Positions 36,973 to 48,500 of a stretch of DNA of 64,000 bases are shown piece after piece. The DNA comes from Bombyx mori. Taxonomy: Eukaryota > Arthropoda > Insecta > Lepidoptera > Bombycidae. The notes below the pieces were generated by a model that searched no databases, was not told the origin of the DNA, and saw only the letters and a list, made by a program, of their open reading frames with translations. A program made the position numbers and the translations under genes. The DNA is taken from assembly GCF_030269925.1 (NCBI RefSeq), contig NC_085116.1, positions 4,588,001 to 4,652,000 of the forward strand, written 5' to 3'. The stretch's first letter is position 1; the number at the start of each line of letters is the position of its first letter.

Positions 36973-37314
36973 CAAAACTCAATATATAATCTAGGCCTAG
37001 AGAATCCAAGTAGTCGTATTTTTTTATTAGAAGATATTTAAAGATAATTTCGTAGATTTCCTTAATTTATATCTTATATTTTTATTCAACACCTTTAAAT
37101 TAGCACAACGAACTCTGTAATGACACCATTACGTTGATAATATAATGTGACGACGATTTTCTCGGACCAGAATAATTCAATTGAGAACAAAAACATTTTC
37201 CTTTCAACGTTGTTATCATTTTACTGTTTTAATTTATGATGTATTTTAAAAATTATAATCTTTTTAGTAAATTATATTTTTTTATTAGATTCTGTAAAGA
37301 GTACAATGTACCTA
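36973..37314. other. Spacer, nothing recognised
   Basis: AT-rich, no gene recognised. Confidence 0.4.
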
Positions 37315-38614
37315 GTCAGGTCATAAATTCTGTCACATATTTAATGTAAAATAATTGAAACAAGTTTATTCATTATGTAACCATTCATATACCAAAATGA
37401 ACTTAACAAAACATAGATTCTTATGACACTAAAGTTTATTCAAAATGACCTCCGTGATTTTGAATACAGGCCTTCAATCTGCGCGGCCAGTCGTCTATCG
37501 CAGCACGAACGAGGTCCATGTCAATATCGGCGGCTGCCTTAATCAAGGATGTCTTGAGTGACTCCAAATTGGGATGAGGCTTTGAGCACGCCTTTTCCTC
37601 CAAGTGTTGCCATATCTTGTAATCTAACGGATTCAAATCTGGACTGGAGGAGGGCCAGTCTTCGTGCCGGATGAAGTCGATTTCACGCGCCTCCAGCCAG
37701 TCTTGTGTGCTCTTCGCTCTATGAGCTGGCGCCGAATCTTGTTGGAATATCCAGTGCCTGTTATTGAACATGGTATGAGAAACAGGTTCCACAAGGTTCG
37801 TCAGGACTGTATTTTGATACACAACTGCATTTGTTTTTACACCTTTCTCACAAAAATGTACCTCTGTTAAGCCCCAATAAGAAACTCCCAACCATACCAT
37901 GAGCGAGGATGGAAAATGACCTCGTTGGACACGCGGAATACGGTTGCTCGCTTCTTCACTACTGTGTGCGTACACCTTATCATTTTGTTTGTTGTAGCTC
38001 TCTTCTACGGTAAAAAATTTTTCATCCGAAAAAAGAATTTCCCGATATTTTTTTCCCGCGTACCGCTTCAACAAAGCGCGGCATCTCTTCAGTCTCAGGT
38101 CCATTAGACGAGCATTCAAACGATGTCCTGTTTTTCTTCGATATGCCCGAAGCCCTAAGTCTTCATTTAACACCCTTTTCACCGTGGTTCTGCTTAACCC
38201 CATCTGAAGGGCCAACAGTTTCTGCTTACGTTTGGGATTTCTTTGAATTCGCGCCTTCACAGCTTTTATCACTGCTGGAGTCCTAACAGACCGAGGGCGA
38301 CCACTTCTTGACCTGTCATCTACACTAGAGTCTTCATTGTATCGTTTGATGGTACGATAAACGAATCTTTTGGTTATATTCAAATTTTTCAGTATGTTAA
38401 AAATTTGAATTGGCGCGTAACCGCAACGATGCAACGCAATAACTGCAACACGGTCTTCTTTAAGCGTCCACTCCATATTTAAAAATGAGTAAAATTCTAA
38501 AAGTTATACATTTTTATTTTCATGAACAATGCGAAATTCGAATTCAATAAACTTTTTTGTGGCCAGCATTCTAAAAAAAAAGTTTTTACTGTGTGACAAT
38601 ACTTATGACCTGAC
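37315..38614 (-). mobile_element. maT-type (DD37D) transposon, structurally intact
   Basis: Exactly 1300 bp between TA dinucleotides at 37313-37314 and 38615-38616. The termini GTCAGGTCATAAATTCTGTC (left) and GTCAGGTCATAAGTATTGTC (right, reverse complement) match with two differences. It contains one uninterrupted transposase frame, so both parts needed for movement appear present. It sits about 1 kb beyond the end of the PNLDC1/Trimmer gene, in the same orientation. Confidence 0.88.
37436..38476 (-). CDS. maT (DD37D) transposase, full-length
   Basis: 346-residue cut-and-paste transposase of the Tc1/mariner superfamily; it would act in the nucleus on the element's inverted termini and insert at TA. 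The start ATG at 38476 opens MEWTLKEDR, which leads into a paired helix-turn-helix DNA-binding region (residues ~10-115, with GRPR between the two helical parts). The catalytic triad is visible: SDEK (first Asp), QQDSAPAH (second Asp) and SPDLNPLDY (third Asp), with 37 residues between the last two, hence DD37D. It ends GGHFE followed by a stop about 120 bp inside the terminus. There is no stop, frameshift or missing key residue. The related element at 12285-13591 has the same plan but is broken. Function is inferred from motifs; activity was not tested. Confidence 0.9.
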   Translation of the reverse strand: MEWTLKEDRVAVIALHRCGYAPIQIFNILKNLNITKRFVYRTIKRYNEDSSVDDRSRSGRPRSVRTPAVIKAVKARIQRNPKRKQKLLALQMGLSRTTVKRVLNEDLGLRAYRRKTGHRLNARLMDLRLKRCRALLKRYAGKKYREILFSDEKFFTVEESYNKQNDKVYAHSSEEASNRIPRVQRGHFPSSLMVWLGVSYWGLTEVHFCEKGVKTNAVVYQNTVLTNLVEPVSHTMFNNRHWIFQQDSAPAHRAKSTQDWLEAREIDFIRHEDWPSSSPDLNPLDYKIWQHLEEKACSKPHPNLESLKTSLIKAAADIDMDLVRAAIDDWPRRLKACIQNHGGHFE

Positions 38615-38904
38615 TAGTTATATTATTATCCAACAGAAAACACAAGTTTAGAAACCTAACATAGGTACATTTATCCCTTTTCAGTAAAACGTTTAATATT
38701 TTATTTCATAAGACATTTACATAAAGCTTTTAACAGTGTATAATGAATGTTTAGTCTGTTCTATTGTTTGAGCGCCGTAGAAAAATGGCCTCTCATTATT
38801 CGCACCGCGAGTTCAGCTCCCCGACGATTGATGAGCGGAATTAATATTAGGTATTTACCTACGAAATTGCCGTTTAGTATATCGAAAGTTAGTAATTTTT
38901 TTTT

Positions 38905-39250
38905 AGAGCTAAGTATGTATATCCATGGTATCTCTACCGGCGCAGTACTCTTTTTTTTTGTAGAAAAAGACAAGTATACCAGACCCAAGAAGCCTTTTAA
39001 AGGCATTTTGTACTACCTCTCGGGTATTGAATTTTTCCCTAGCAAGAAGTGGGCCAAAGTTTGTAAAATATAAAAGTCTGTCAGCACACGGTCTGATGAG
39101 TATGCTGGACGACAAAAAACTTCCAACACTAGCTCTTGTATCTTAGAGACTGTCTGTGGGCCCGTATGAGGTCGAGCGTTGTCGTGTAGGAGCAGCGGGG
39201 ACGAGCGATTAATCAATACTAGTCGATAATTCGCGAGTTTCTCCAATCAG
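38905..39250 (-). pseudogene. mariner transposase C-terminal remnant
   Basis: The frame at 39013-39246 keeps LLLHDNARPHTGPQTVSK, the second catalytic Asp region of mariner, then a decayed version of the third (AYSSDRVLTDFY where relatives have YSPDLAPTDY). A shifted frame continues with REKFNTREVVQNAFKRLL. The N-terminal half and left terminus are gone. It is a different mariner lineage from 10147-11429. Confidence 0.7.
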
Positions 39251-39257
39251 TGACCAG

Positions 39258-39412
39258 TATGCTTAGTGAGTTTTTTAACGTTCTCGATAGCGTAAAAGTT
39301 AGCTCATATTTGTATGGAATAGGATCGTTTGCCTACGTTTTCCGCTAGGGGCGCTGTTCCAACTGCATACAACATTGGGGTTAACTTTTTCGCTATCGAG
39401 AACGTTAACATT
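39258..39412. mobile_element. Palindromic MITE, family M1, right end decayed
   Basis: Left terminus TATGCTTAGTGAGTTTTTTA and the AACGTTCTCGATAGCGTAAA arm match 31565-31741; the right arm stops after TCGCTATCGAGAACGTTAA, losing the outer ~20 bp. It lies between the mariner remnant and the end of the Trimmer gene. Confidence 0.6.
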
Positions 39413-39536
39413 AATACTAGTGTCGCTGTCGGATAAGAAGACTTGCGACATGAAGGCTCAAAAAATATATTTATTTAATTATTGCGCAATTCTAATCGGG
39501 GTATACATATTAAAAAGTCGAATGAGGTAGATATAT

Positions 39537-39542
39537 TTTATT
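39537..39542 (-). terminator. Candidate polyadenylation signal of PNLDC1/Trimmer
   Basis: AATAAA on the minus strand (TTTATT on the plus strand), about 42 bp after the stop codon at 39584. It is the first such signal after the stop; use is inferred from position only. Confidence 0.5.
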
Positions 39543-39583
39543 TTTCTTAAACATTTTCCATAAAAAAACAACGATTTTAGACA

Positions 39584-42500
39584 TTATAACAAAATAGATT
39601 TAAATTTCTTATGAATTAAGTATAACGCCAGGCCGCCTGTTACAATCGAACCGCTCCTGAAAAAATACAAAACGATTTCGTTAGCACAGATAAAATATGC
39701 AAATATGGCGCCCTCTATAGTACTTCGAATCGTGCTAGCATTATCAAAGACCTGAAAACATTATCAAAAGTATTAGGTATTTCAACGACGGGCTCTCAAT
39801 CAAGATATTTGTTTTTACAGATATTGAATACAGATTGATATCAATATCAGGCTGAACTCTGATTGTAACTGTAAAACTTGTGTCCCGCCATGCATGTGCC
39901 AATTGTAGAAATTTTCAATCTAATAAATAGATAAATAAGTATTCGTATTTATTACATCATAGATTAGTCTTACCAGATAGCGAAGCGACCTGCAACTGAA
40001 TGCTTGTATACACTGTATTTCGAAATTCTATAATCTCTGTTGTTTTCATAGGTTTTCAGAATTTTGTCTACCCTGGAATTACAGGAAAACATTATATAGA
40101 TAAAAATTTTTGTGTTTCTATTTTGGGAATGTAAAAAAAGAAAAAACGAATATGTAATACAAAAGAAATGTATTGCTTCAGTAAAATTTTACATTCGCAT
40201 CTCAACGGTCTTCGTTTGTTAATGGAATCATAAAACACGTTTTCTCAGTTTTCATAATATATTGTTCGTTTTATTGTACGTGGCCTGGAAAGAAAGATGC
40301 GTCGTATTTTACTTACATAAACTGTGCGCCGGTCGCTACCAAGGCGGCTCGCTTGCCACAGGGCTTAATGTCGATCGAACCGAAGCTGCCCAGTAGCGAC
40401 GCCACCTGCAAAACAATTCACACGGTGACACTTAATGTGAAATATTGGCGTGACAATGCCATTGTGAATCTATGTATAGTACGACGGGTCTTTCAGGCGC
40501 CCGATTATATCAAACGACAACGCTCCGGCAGCGGCTATTTATAATTTAACCTTAAATCAACCTTGACAGTGACATGAAAGATGAGGTTCCGTACATTAGA
40601 GAAATCAAACACCGACCGACGCTTTTCGTTAAAAAAACACGGCCAGATGTAAAAATAAAGAGTTTTCCTTGTGACACTTGGGCATTATCAATCTGTTTAG
40701 GGACTGTTCACACAGACCGGCTCGGAGACGATAGCAGATTTTTATCACGTTGGAAACAGTTTTGAATGATTGGAGTAAAGTTTATTTTTGCATGTGCATT
40801 TTTTTTGTCATTAAGAATGCTTTAACGCGCTGCGTGTGAAATAATAAGAAAAGCCGACTGGCTCTAATTGCGCGCGCATCCGCTTTCAGTGTGCTTAGTT
40901 CGAGTTTTTTAACGTTCTCGATAGCGTAAAAGTTAGCCCAATTTTGTATGCGGTTGGAACAGCGCTCCTAGCGGCAAACGTAGGCAAACGACCCCATTCC
41001 AAACAAATATGAAGTAACTTTTATGCTATCGAGAACTTTAAAAAACTCGCACTAAGCACACTGATCTCTTCCAGACGGTCTTTATGTGAAATAGTTGGCG
41101 GCTCCGCTCTGGTCAATTCCAAACTTATACGATCAGGTGTGTGTGGAAAGAAAAAAGCGGGCCCATGCTGTCCGAGCCGGTCTGTGTGAACGGACCCTAA
41201 AACTACTGGCAGCGGGAAATATGTGAGCGGCGTGCGGGCTGTGCGTGTGGGAGTGAGCGAGCGTGCGTGTGCGTAGCTCTGTCACTGGCCTCGCGCCAAA
41301 TGTCACTCGCTATCCCGCCACCCTCGGCGTGCCGGCGCACGGTCTCATCGAGGCACGCGACAGTTGAACGACAGCCTCTATTGCTACGGCATAGAGTCGA
41401 AGTTTCTGAGACCGTGTCGCGAGATACGTGAGTTGGAAAACGTGGCCCGCCACTACTACTTCACCGGCCGAGGTGACAATTATTACTACCATAACCGTTC
41501 TTTAACATACGAGCGCTATTTTTGGCTCCGGGACTCGAGACGGCACCGATGAACCAAACCCTGTTTACAATTTCGATTTAGTATACGATTGAACTAGTTA
41601 CGCAAGCATAATCTTCGCTTTCAGGTATTACAGATCGAGCAATAAAATGAAGGTATTGTAGCTCGTCTTAGCACGCCGCTGATTCTCCAGAGGCATGAGC
41701 AATCTATTTCCAAGACGTTAGAGTTGAAAATTCTCTGTACGTGACCACAATGTAACATAACATGAAATGTAATTTGTATCTGTACACACGGAGCGCGATA
41801 TGACAGTTTTAGACGAGAACTGACACATAACAGACGCCCTATGAATAGCAAAAAAATATGACTGAATAGTTTAATATTGTTTCAAGAAAATAGGTACCGG
41901 TGGTTCGGATATAAATTTCAAAGATTAATATTACGTTAAAGCCGGCGCTACAGTCTTTAAAATATGATTATTTACACAAAACTACACAATCGCGCATTTT
42001 TTTTATGAAATTTCTCATTAAATTAATTTTTCTTTCACTATTTTTTTCAGTTCAAGCCTTCAGGAAATCAGACTTGAATTTTATTGTCTCAATGTTATGA
42101 AGAGATGAGGTGGTGCTATTCTAGACACCAAGCATCCACACATTGAGGTGTTTCTAAAAAAATATAAGATCCGTTCCTTATAATTTTGTGCAGATATTAA
42201 GTTATTAAATGACTATACGTGTCCCGCTATTCCATTCGTTCCATCCATTGTATTTTTAGTTCAGAAATAATGAAACTTGTTTTATTATCTTGAGATTAAA
42301 CTTTCCTTTTTTTAAGTCATTCTCCAGTACATAACCAGCCAGTCTATTTGTAGATTGGTTATTACGTAAAATCACGAAAAAGCGAATACACTGCCGTATT
42401 ATACCAGATATACACGACGGAGGTTGTATAGTTTTTCTTTTTTACCAAGGATCATTTGTTTTAATTCAGGTTATAAGCATTTTTGTGCGAATATAAAATC

Positions 42501-45500
42501 AATACCTTTAGAATACTTTGCGTGTTTGAGTAAAAAACGTACAGACCTACAAAATGACAAATTTCGGTGTATTAGTATGGATAAGAGAGCACCATTAGTC
42601 AGATGAAGCTTTTCATACCTTAATCTCGACTAAAGCACTCAGGAAATTGTTAAATTTATTTTATAGTCAAAACTCTTTGTTGATTGATAGTACACAAAAG
42701 GAAACTGACAAAAATAATTTATTAAAAAGTTGCGAATTTTTCATTAGGCCGAAAGTCCTTGTGGTTCATAAATATTTAAATTAGGGATTCCATAAATTCT
42801 AATATCTTCATGGTCAATAAACAATATATGTAATGGTTTAAATATCTATGTGGTAATCGTTTACCAATTTTTTTATTTACGGTCATTGGTTATCCTCCTT
42901 TTAGTCTATTTATTCTCAATTTGAATTCTTAGGAAAATGACAGCAATTATTATTTTAAAGATACGGACTTTTGGAAAAACTCGAGAATCGAGTACGGCCA
43001 TTTTGTCCCAATTCTCTTGCATTTTGTTAAGAGCTAAGTAATCTCCTGCACTCTTACTGTGAAGTCATCCTAGAAAACTAAATTAGACGGTATGTTAACA
43101 AAATGAATTATGATAGTTACCTTTTCAACATCTATGACGGTGTCTTTTAGACATTTAACGTGCAACAAGACAGGTCTGTTCCGAGGTGGATCGTTTTCTG
43201 AGAAATTCTGAAACAAATAAAGTTTTTTTTTTATTTGGCCTAAAATTGTTTGTTAAAGGTAAAATGCAAAAATACAAATCCGCTTTGTTTCACCGGTTCT
43301 TCTCAGACCAGCGGTTTTTTTTTTGGTATCGATGTTATAGTTAATTTTGACATTGAATTATTATGATTTCATGACATCCAAATCAAGTTAATTAATAATT
43401 TTCAATTTGTGAGATTTCCTTTTTCTCTCAAAAAGTTTTAGTAACATGTTTATAACCCAAAAATTTATGACATCTGGGTGGGTTGGGTAGTTAATCAATG
43501 ACTTGATATAGTAGATCTGACTACATACCAGGGTATTTTTTAGGATTCAATACAATAAATCCTACCACCTAATAGCCCATGCGGCTCAGTGTTCCATAAA
43601 ATAATATTGTAAAGCTCTCACTAAATAACTCACGGAAAAAATATTGTCTATTTGAATCCAGAAGATTGATTTATTGTGAAATGTTAATGTTACTTCAAAT
43701 TTGTATGAACAACTTTATTTTTATTCACTGTTACAAAAATTTGATTGTACTCAATCAAAATCGTTTTTTCAATTCAATTTCAATTGCGCAATTGATTGTC
43801 TCGAAGTAGTGAAGAGTGGAAAGTATTTTTTTGTAAAGTTGTAGATGAAAATACCGCAGATGAGCAAATGAGCTTACGGACCACCTAGTCAATGGTTACT
43901 GGATCAAGACAAGAAACTGGTACCAAATCGATAAAGCGGCACGACACGAGAACCCTCTCATCGAACCCGTAACGCTCGACGAGTAAATTAACCCTCCGAC
44001 ATAGCCCACTGAGTTTCTCGCCGGATCTTCTGTGGGCCGCGTTTCCGATCCGGTGGTAGGTTCTGCGAAGCACGGCTCTTGCTAGGGCCAGTGTTAGCAA
44101 CACACGCGGTTTGAGCCCCGTGAGCTCACCTACTAGTTAAGGTTACGCTGAAATAGCCTCTCAAGGCACTCAGCTTAGGTAGGAAAACAAAAACAAAAAA
44201 TGGTACCAAATCAGAACGTTACGATATATACGTTTAATATCAAACATTAACATTAGCCATTAGATTTACTTTAAAAGCATTGCAGCTTTAATTTTTTTTT
44301 TTTGTTGCCTGTGTATAAAAGCGAGCATACGGTCCACCTGATGGTGAGTGGTTACCGTCGCTCATGGACAGCAGCAATGCCAGGGGCAGAGCCAAGCGGC
44401 TGCCTACCGTTAAGTACTCTCTACAAGCCTCGTTAGGACATGTCATAGCGCTCGGGAAAGACATAATATTGTATGTTTTACCATACTATATTAAACTTAT
44501 TAGAATAGTACTTACAAAGCGGTGAATGTTTTAGAAGCGGGCAACTTAAAAGTTTCAATTACGCTTACGTGCACTGCTATTTCCAATTCACTACTCACAA
44601 TTTATGTGTGGAGCGCCATCCCTAATTTTAGGTACTTAATTTCTGTAGCTCACTGTGTAGGAGAATTGAATATACAGACATGCAGTTGCTAGTTACATAG
44701 TAATTTTATGATTGTCTTTTAGCCTTACCATATAAGAAACGCCACCTCTTATAACATTGACCTTGTTGCAGTAAGGCGCTAGGGCTGCGAGTTTCTCCCT
44801 GGGTCCGATCACGTGAGACTTGCCGCGGTTCTCGCAGGCGGCCCAGTGACCGAGCCGTATAAAGCAATAACCTATTGAAAATAAAATAATTCGAGAAATT
44901 ATATTAGAGTGATTGATTAACTGTTCCTCAAACTTTAATGTTAAATTTATTACAATTAAACTATTTAATGCTAAATTTGGTACCTTAGTGAATATGAATA
45001 TTATAATATAATAATAGTAATAATACCGAATTTTCACCTGAACAGTAAGCGTCCCATCCGGCTTCATGATAGCTTTGTTTAATATCAAATGGTGTGGTCA
45101 GTCGTACAATGTTGATTCCATATTCAAGTTTCTTACATTTTCTTTCAGCGAAGAATTCATACAAACTGTGAAAGAAAATGTAAGCTTGCCTAATTTTATT
45201 TGATACATACTTGAGTGATGTCATGTGTATTCAAACCGAATGGTTTAGTTATGATTGCCACTAAAATACATAAAATATGAAATTATTTTAACCGGTATGT
45301 AGAGTCCTGAGATTTGAATATAATTTTTTTGTCGGAAGTCGAGAGGAGGCGGTCTTTACCCGCTAAGAGGCCTATTATCGAGTTGGTATTACCTCTGTGG
45401 ATATAATGGGGCCTTTATCTAACATGAAATTAAAATGATTAGCTTCTAATAAATATAAATTTTACATTTCGATGTATTTATTTATACTGTTACTTTTCTC

Positions 45501-48500
45501 TAATTCCTCATTAATTTTAAGTTTTCTTATTCTAGAGTTATATTTATATATAACTATATATAACTATAGTTATATATAAGTATAATTATATAACTATAAT
45601 TGTTCTATATTAGTGTGGCCAATTGTATTTTAGATCGTCAGGTTTGACAACACTATACAGGTTTGATAGCACAGTGGTACTTGCACTCGCTGGTCTCCCA
45701 TGTGACTCAAGGGAGTCTGTGAGATTTTCTCGAAGAAATCGCAATGAAAATTTATTAAGTTTTATAATAATATTTCATATTTTTTTTCTTTTTATCCTAC
45801 CTAAGCTGATAGCGTTGAGAGGCTATATTAGTGCAACCTAACAAGTAGGTGAGCTCACGGGGCTCAAACCTGACGACGTTGCCAACACTAACCCTAGCAA
45901 GAGCAGTTCTTCGCTGAATCTACCACCGGATCGGAATCGCGACCCACTGAGAAGATCCGGCGAGGAACTCAGTGAGCTGTGTCTGTGGGTTATATTACTC
46001 GCCGAGCCCTTCGTCCCAAGCGACGGGTTCGACGACAACGATAACCGGATATGTCATAGGGATAATAATGAAATATTGTGCTAATCGTCAATAAGTCACA
46101 CCATTTAACGGAGCCGAAATGGGCAATTTTTTGTATTCAGTAGCGTGACCACAAAATACCCCTTTTAATCTGTAACATATGGTGCTTTGCTTAAATTTTT
46201 TTATTATTGATGCGTGATATGTAGAAGCTCTCATTCAATCTATCCTCTCTAAAGTACTTATCTGAGTCCATAGATAAGACGACAATATCTGTCATATCTA
46301 TCTTTTATATTTAATATCTATTTTTGAAATAGAATAAAATGCTTTGTGGTAGAATAAGGGAGCTAGTATCAGCTCTTGTCGCCACACAGTATCCTTTCCA
46401 CCAACAAATTATTATCAATTTGCCATATTTTCCAATTATCTAAGGTATTAAAAAATTAAATGATCAAATTCCATTAAGATACAATCAATGTTCCGAAACT
46501 AAATTATGTCGCTAATACATACTAGGGCTGACATTTCACTTCATTTTTTTATAAATTCTACTTTACTAATTAATATTAATATTTTTGGTTCCTATAGATA
46601 TTTACAAATAAATGTCTAAAATAACAGTAAAATAAAGAAATCTATTCGTCTTTTGTGAAATTCATATGGCTACAGAATAGAAATGTGTCACGGGTGTGCA
46701 AAAAAAAAAAGTTACAGCAATATAATTCTTCCTCATAAACTTTTCAAAATTAACAAGTATATATTTTTTCAAATACTCACTCTTGTAATGCATTTGATTT
46801 CCAAGACTCAGAAAAAGTGAGTTTCTTACTCATAGCATGCGATATATATTTAGTATCAAATATAGTTGGAAATACACTGTTAATGTTCTTTTTAAACATT
46901 GTATAACTATCCGGTAGTGGTCCTATGAATTGATTGTGAAGGAACAACATATCCAAAAACATGTTGTGTCCTACAATGGGCTTCTTGTGTGTTTCTAGCA
47001 GTTTTATTACGTGCAAGAAGCCCAGTAAATAGGCTATTAAGTTATCTTCCAGTATTGCTATTGGTGCATTTTTGGCTCCTTCAACATTTTTGTCTCTGTA
47101 TATGAGAATCTGAAAGAGTAAATGTAATTTATTTATTTGTTGTTCCTGAATAATTTAGCGGCAGTTTGAAAAAAAAAAGAAATAATGTCAATGAATCAGA
47201 CGTTTAAATAGAAAGAGCAAGTTAAAATCAGGTCAGGCATATGTATTGTCTCTCAAATTTTAGATATATGTATATAGGCTGAAATATGTACATTCTTGTT
47301 GTAGTCATTTATATTATTTTAATTAACTTTATGTTATAAGTGCAAGCTAAAAGTGTTTTTTATATACGAGTGAGACATTTTATATTAATAAAATTACAAG
47401 TTTTTATTTTTTTATTGCCATATAGGCCACCATCAGGTGGGCCGTATGCTCAGACGAGCACCTGATGGTGAGGAGTTACCGTGGCTCACGGACGTCAGCA
47501 AAGCCAGGGGCAGAGCCAAGCTGCTGCCTACCATTTTATTTTACCTAAGTTTAACAATTTAAAACAATTTTTTTCTTCCTACATAATCAGTGGTAGCCTA
47601 AGGGGCTATGTTAGTTATGCTTGGATGGAAAAACAGATTTTTATAAATGATTCAAAATATAACTACACTTGTGTAGTGTATTAGTGAGGGTACTTGTTCT
47701 CCTTTTAATAAAAGGATTGCTAAGTGCGGGTTGCATAAAGACAGACACACAATGAACTGATTTGTTACCGAACACATGTGCTTAAGTTCTTGATTAAATA
47801 ATAAAACATAATATTGGCGACGATCGTAAAATACTAATATGGAGCGTAAATCAGTAAAATTCCAAGAATTTAATGTAAAATCGGATAATTGGGACAGTTA
47901 TATTGACAGACTAAAATATTGTTTTGAGGCAAATGGAATCGAAAGTGATACTGTTAAAAAGGCTAATTTCTTTACTGTGTGTGGTGCTGAAGTGTTCGAA
48001 ACTGTTCTCGCGTTAATTACACCAAGAAAATCTAGTGATGTGACTTTTGTTGAAATTGAAAACATTCTAACCAAACATTACAGTCCGAAACCAAATGAAA
48101 TTTCTATGTCATACAAATTCTACAAACGAGATCAGGCACCAAACGAATTGGCTTCTGATTATATTGCTACGTTACGCAAAATTAGTTCGGGATGCAATTT
48201 TATTGAATTAGAACGTATGCTTCGAGATAGACTGGTGTGCGGCATGAGCGATCATAAGCTTCAGTATGAGTTGTTGAAGAGAGAACAACTTCGTTATGAA
48301 GATGTTGTACATGCTATGGTATCATCGGAGAGCGCCGGAAAGGATGTGCGCATGATTCAAAGCACGAGCACGGACACATTTGGTATGACACAGGGTGAGG
48401 TAGTGACGTCACATGCCGAGCCTATGGAAGTGAATGTCGTCAATTTCAAACGTAATTTTCGACTGTGCTATCGCTGCGGAGACCGACACGGTGGAGAGTG

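Noticed and set aside
46777..47016. A separate 79-residue gene or pseudogene
   Set aside because: It is the larger part of exon 5 of the Trimmer gene, with proper acceptor and donor sites; the same holds for the open frames at 53192-53485 and 44693-45224.
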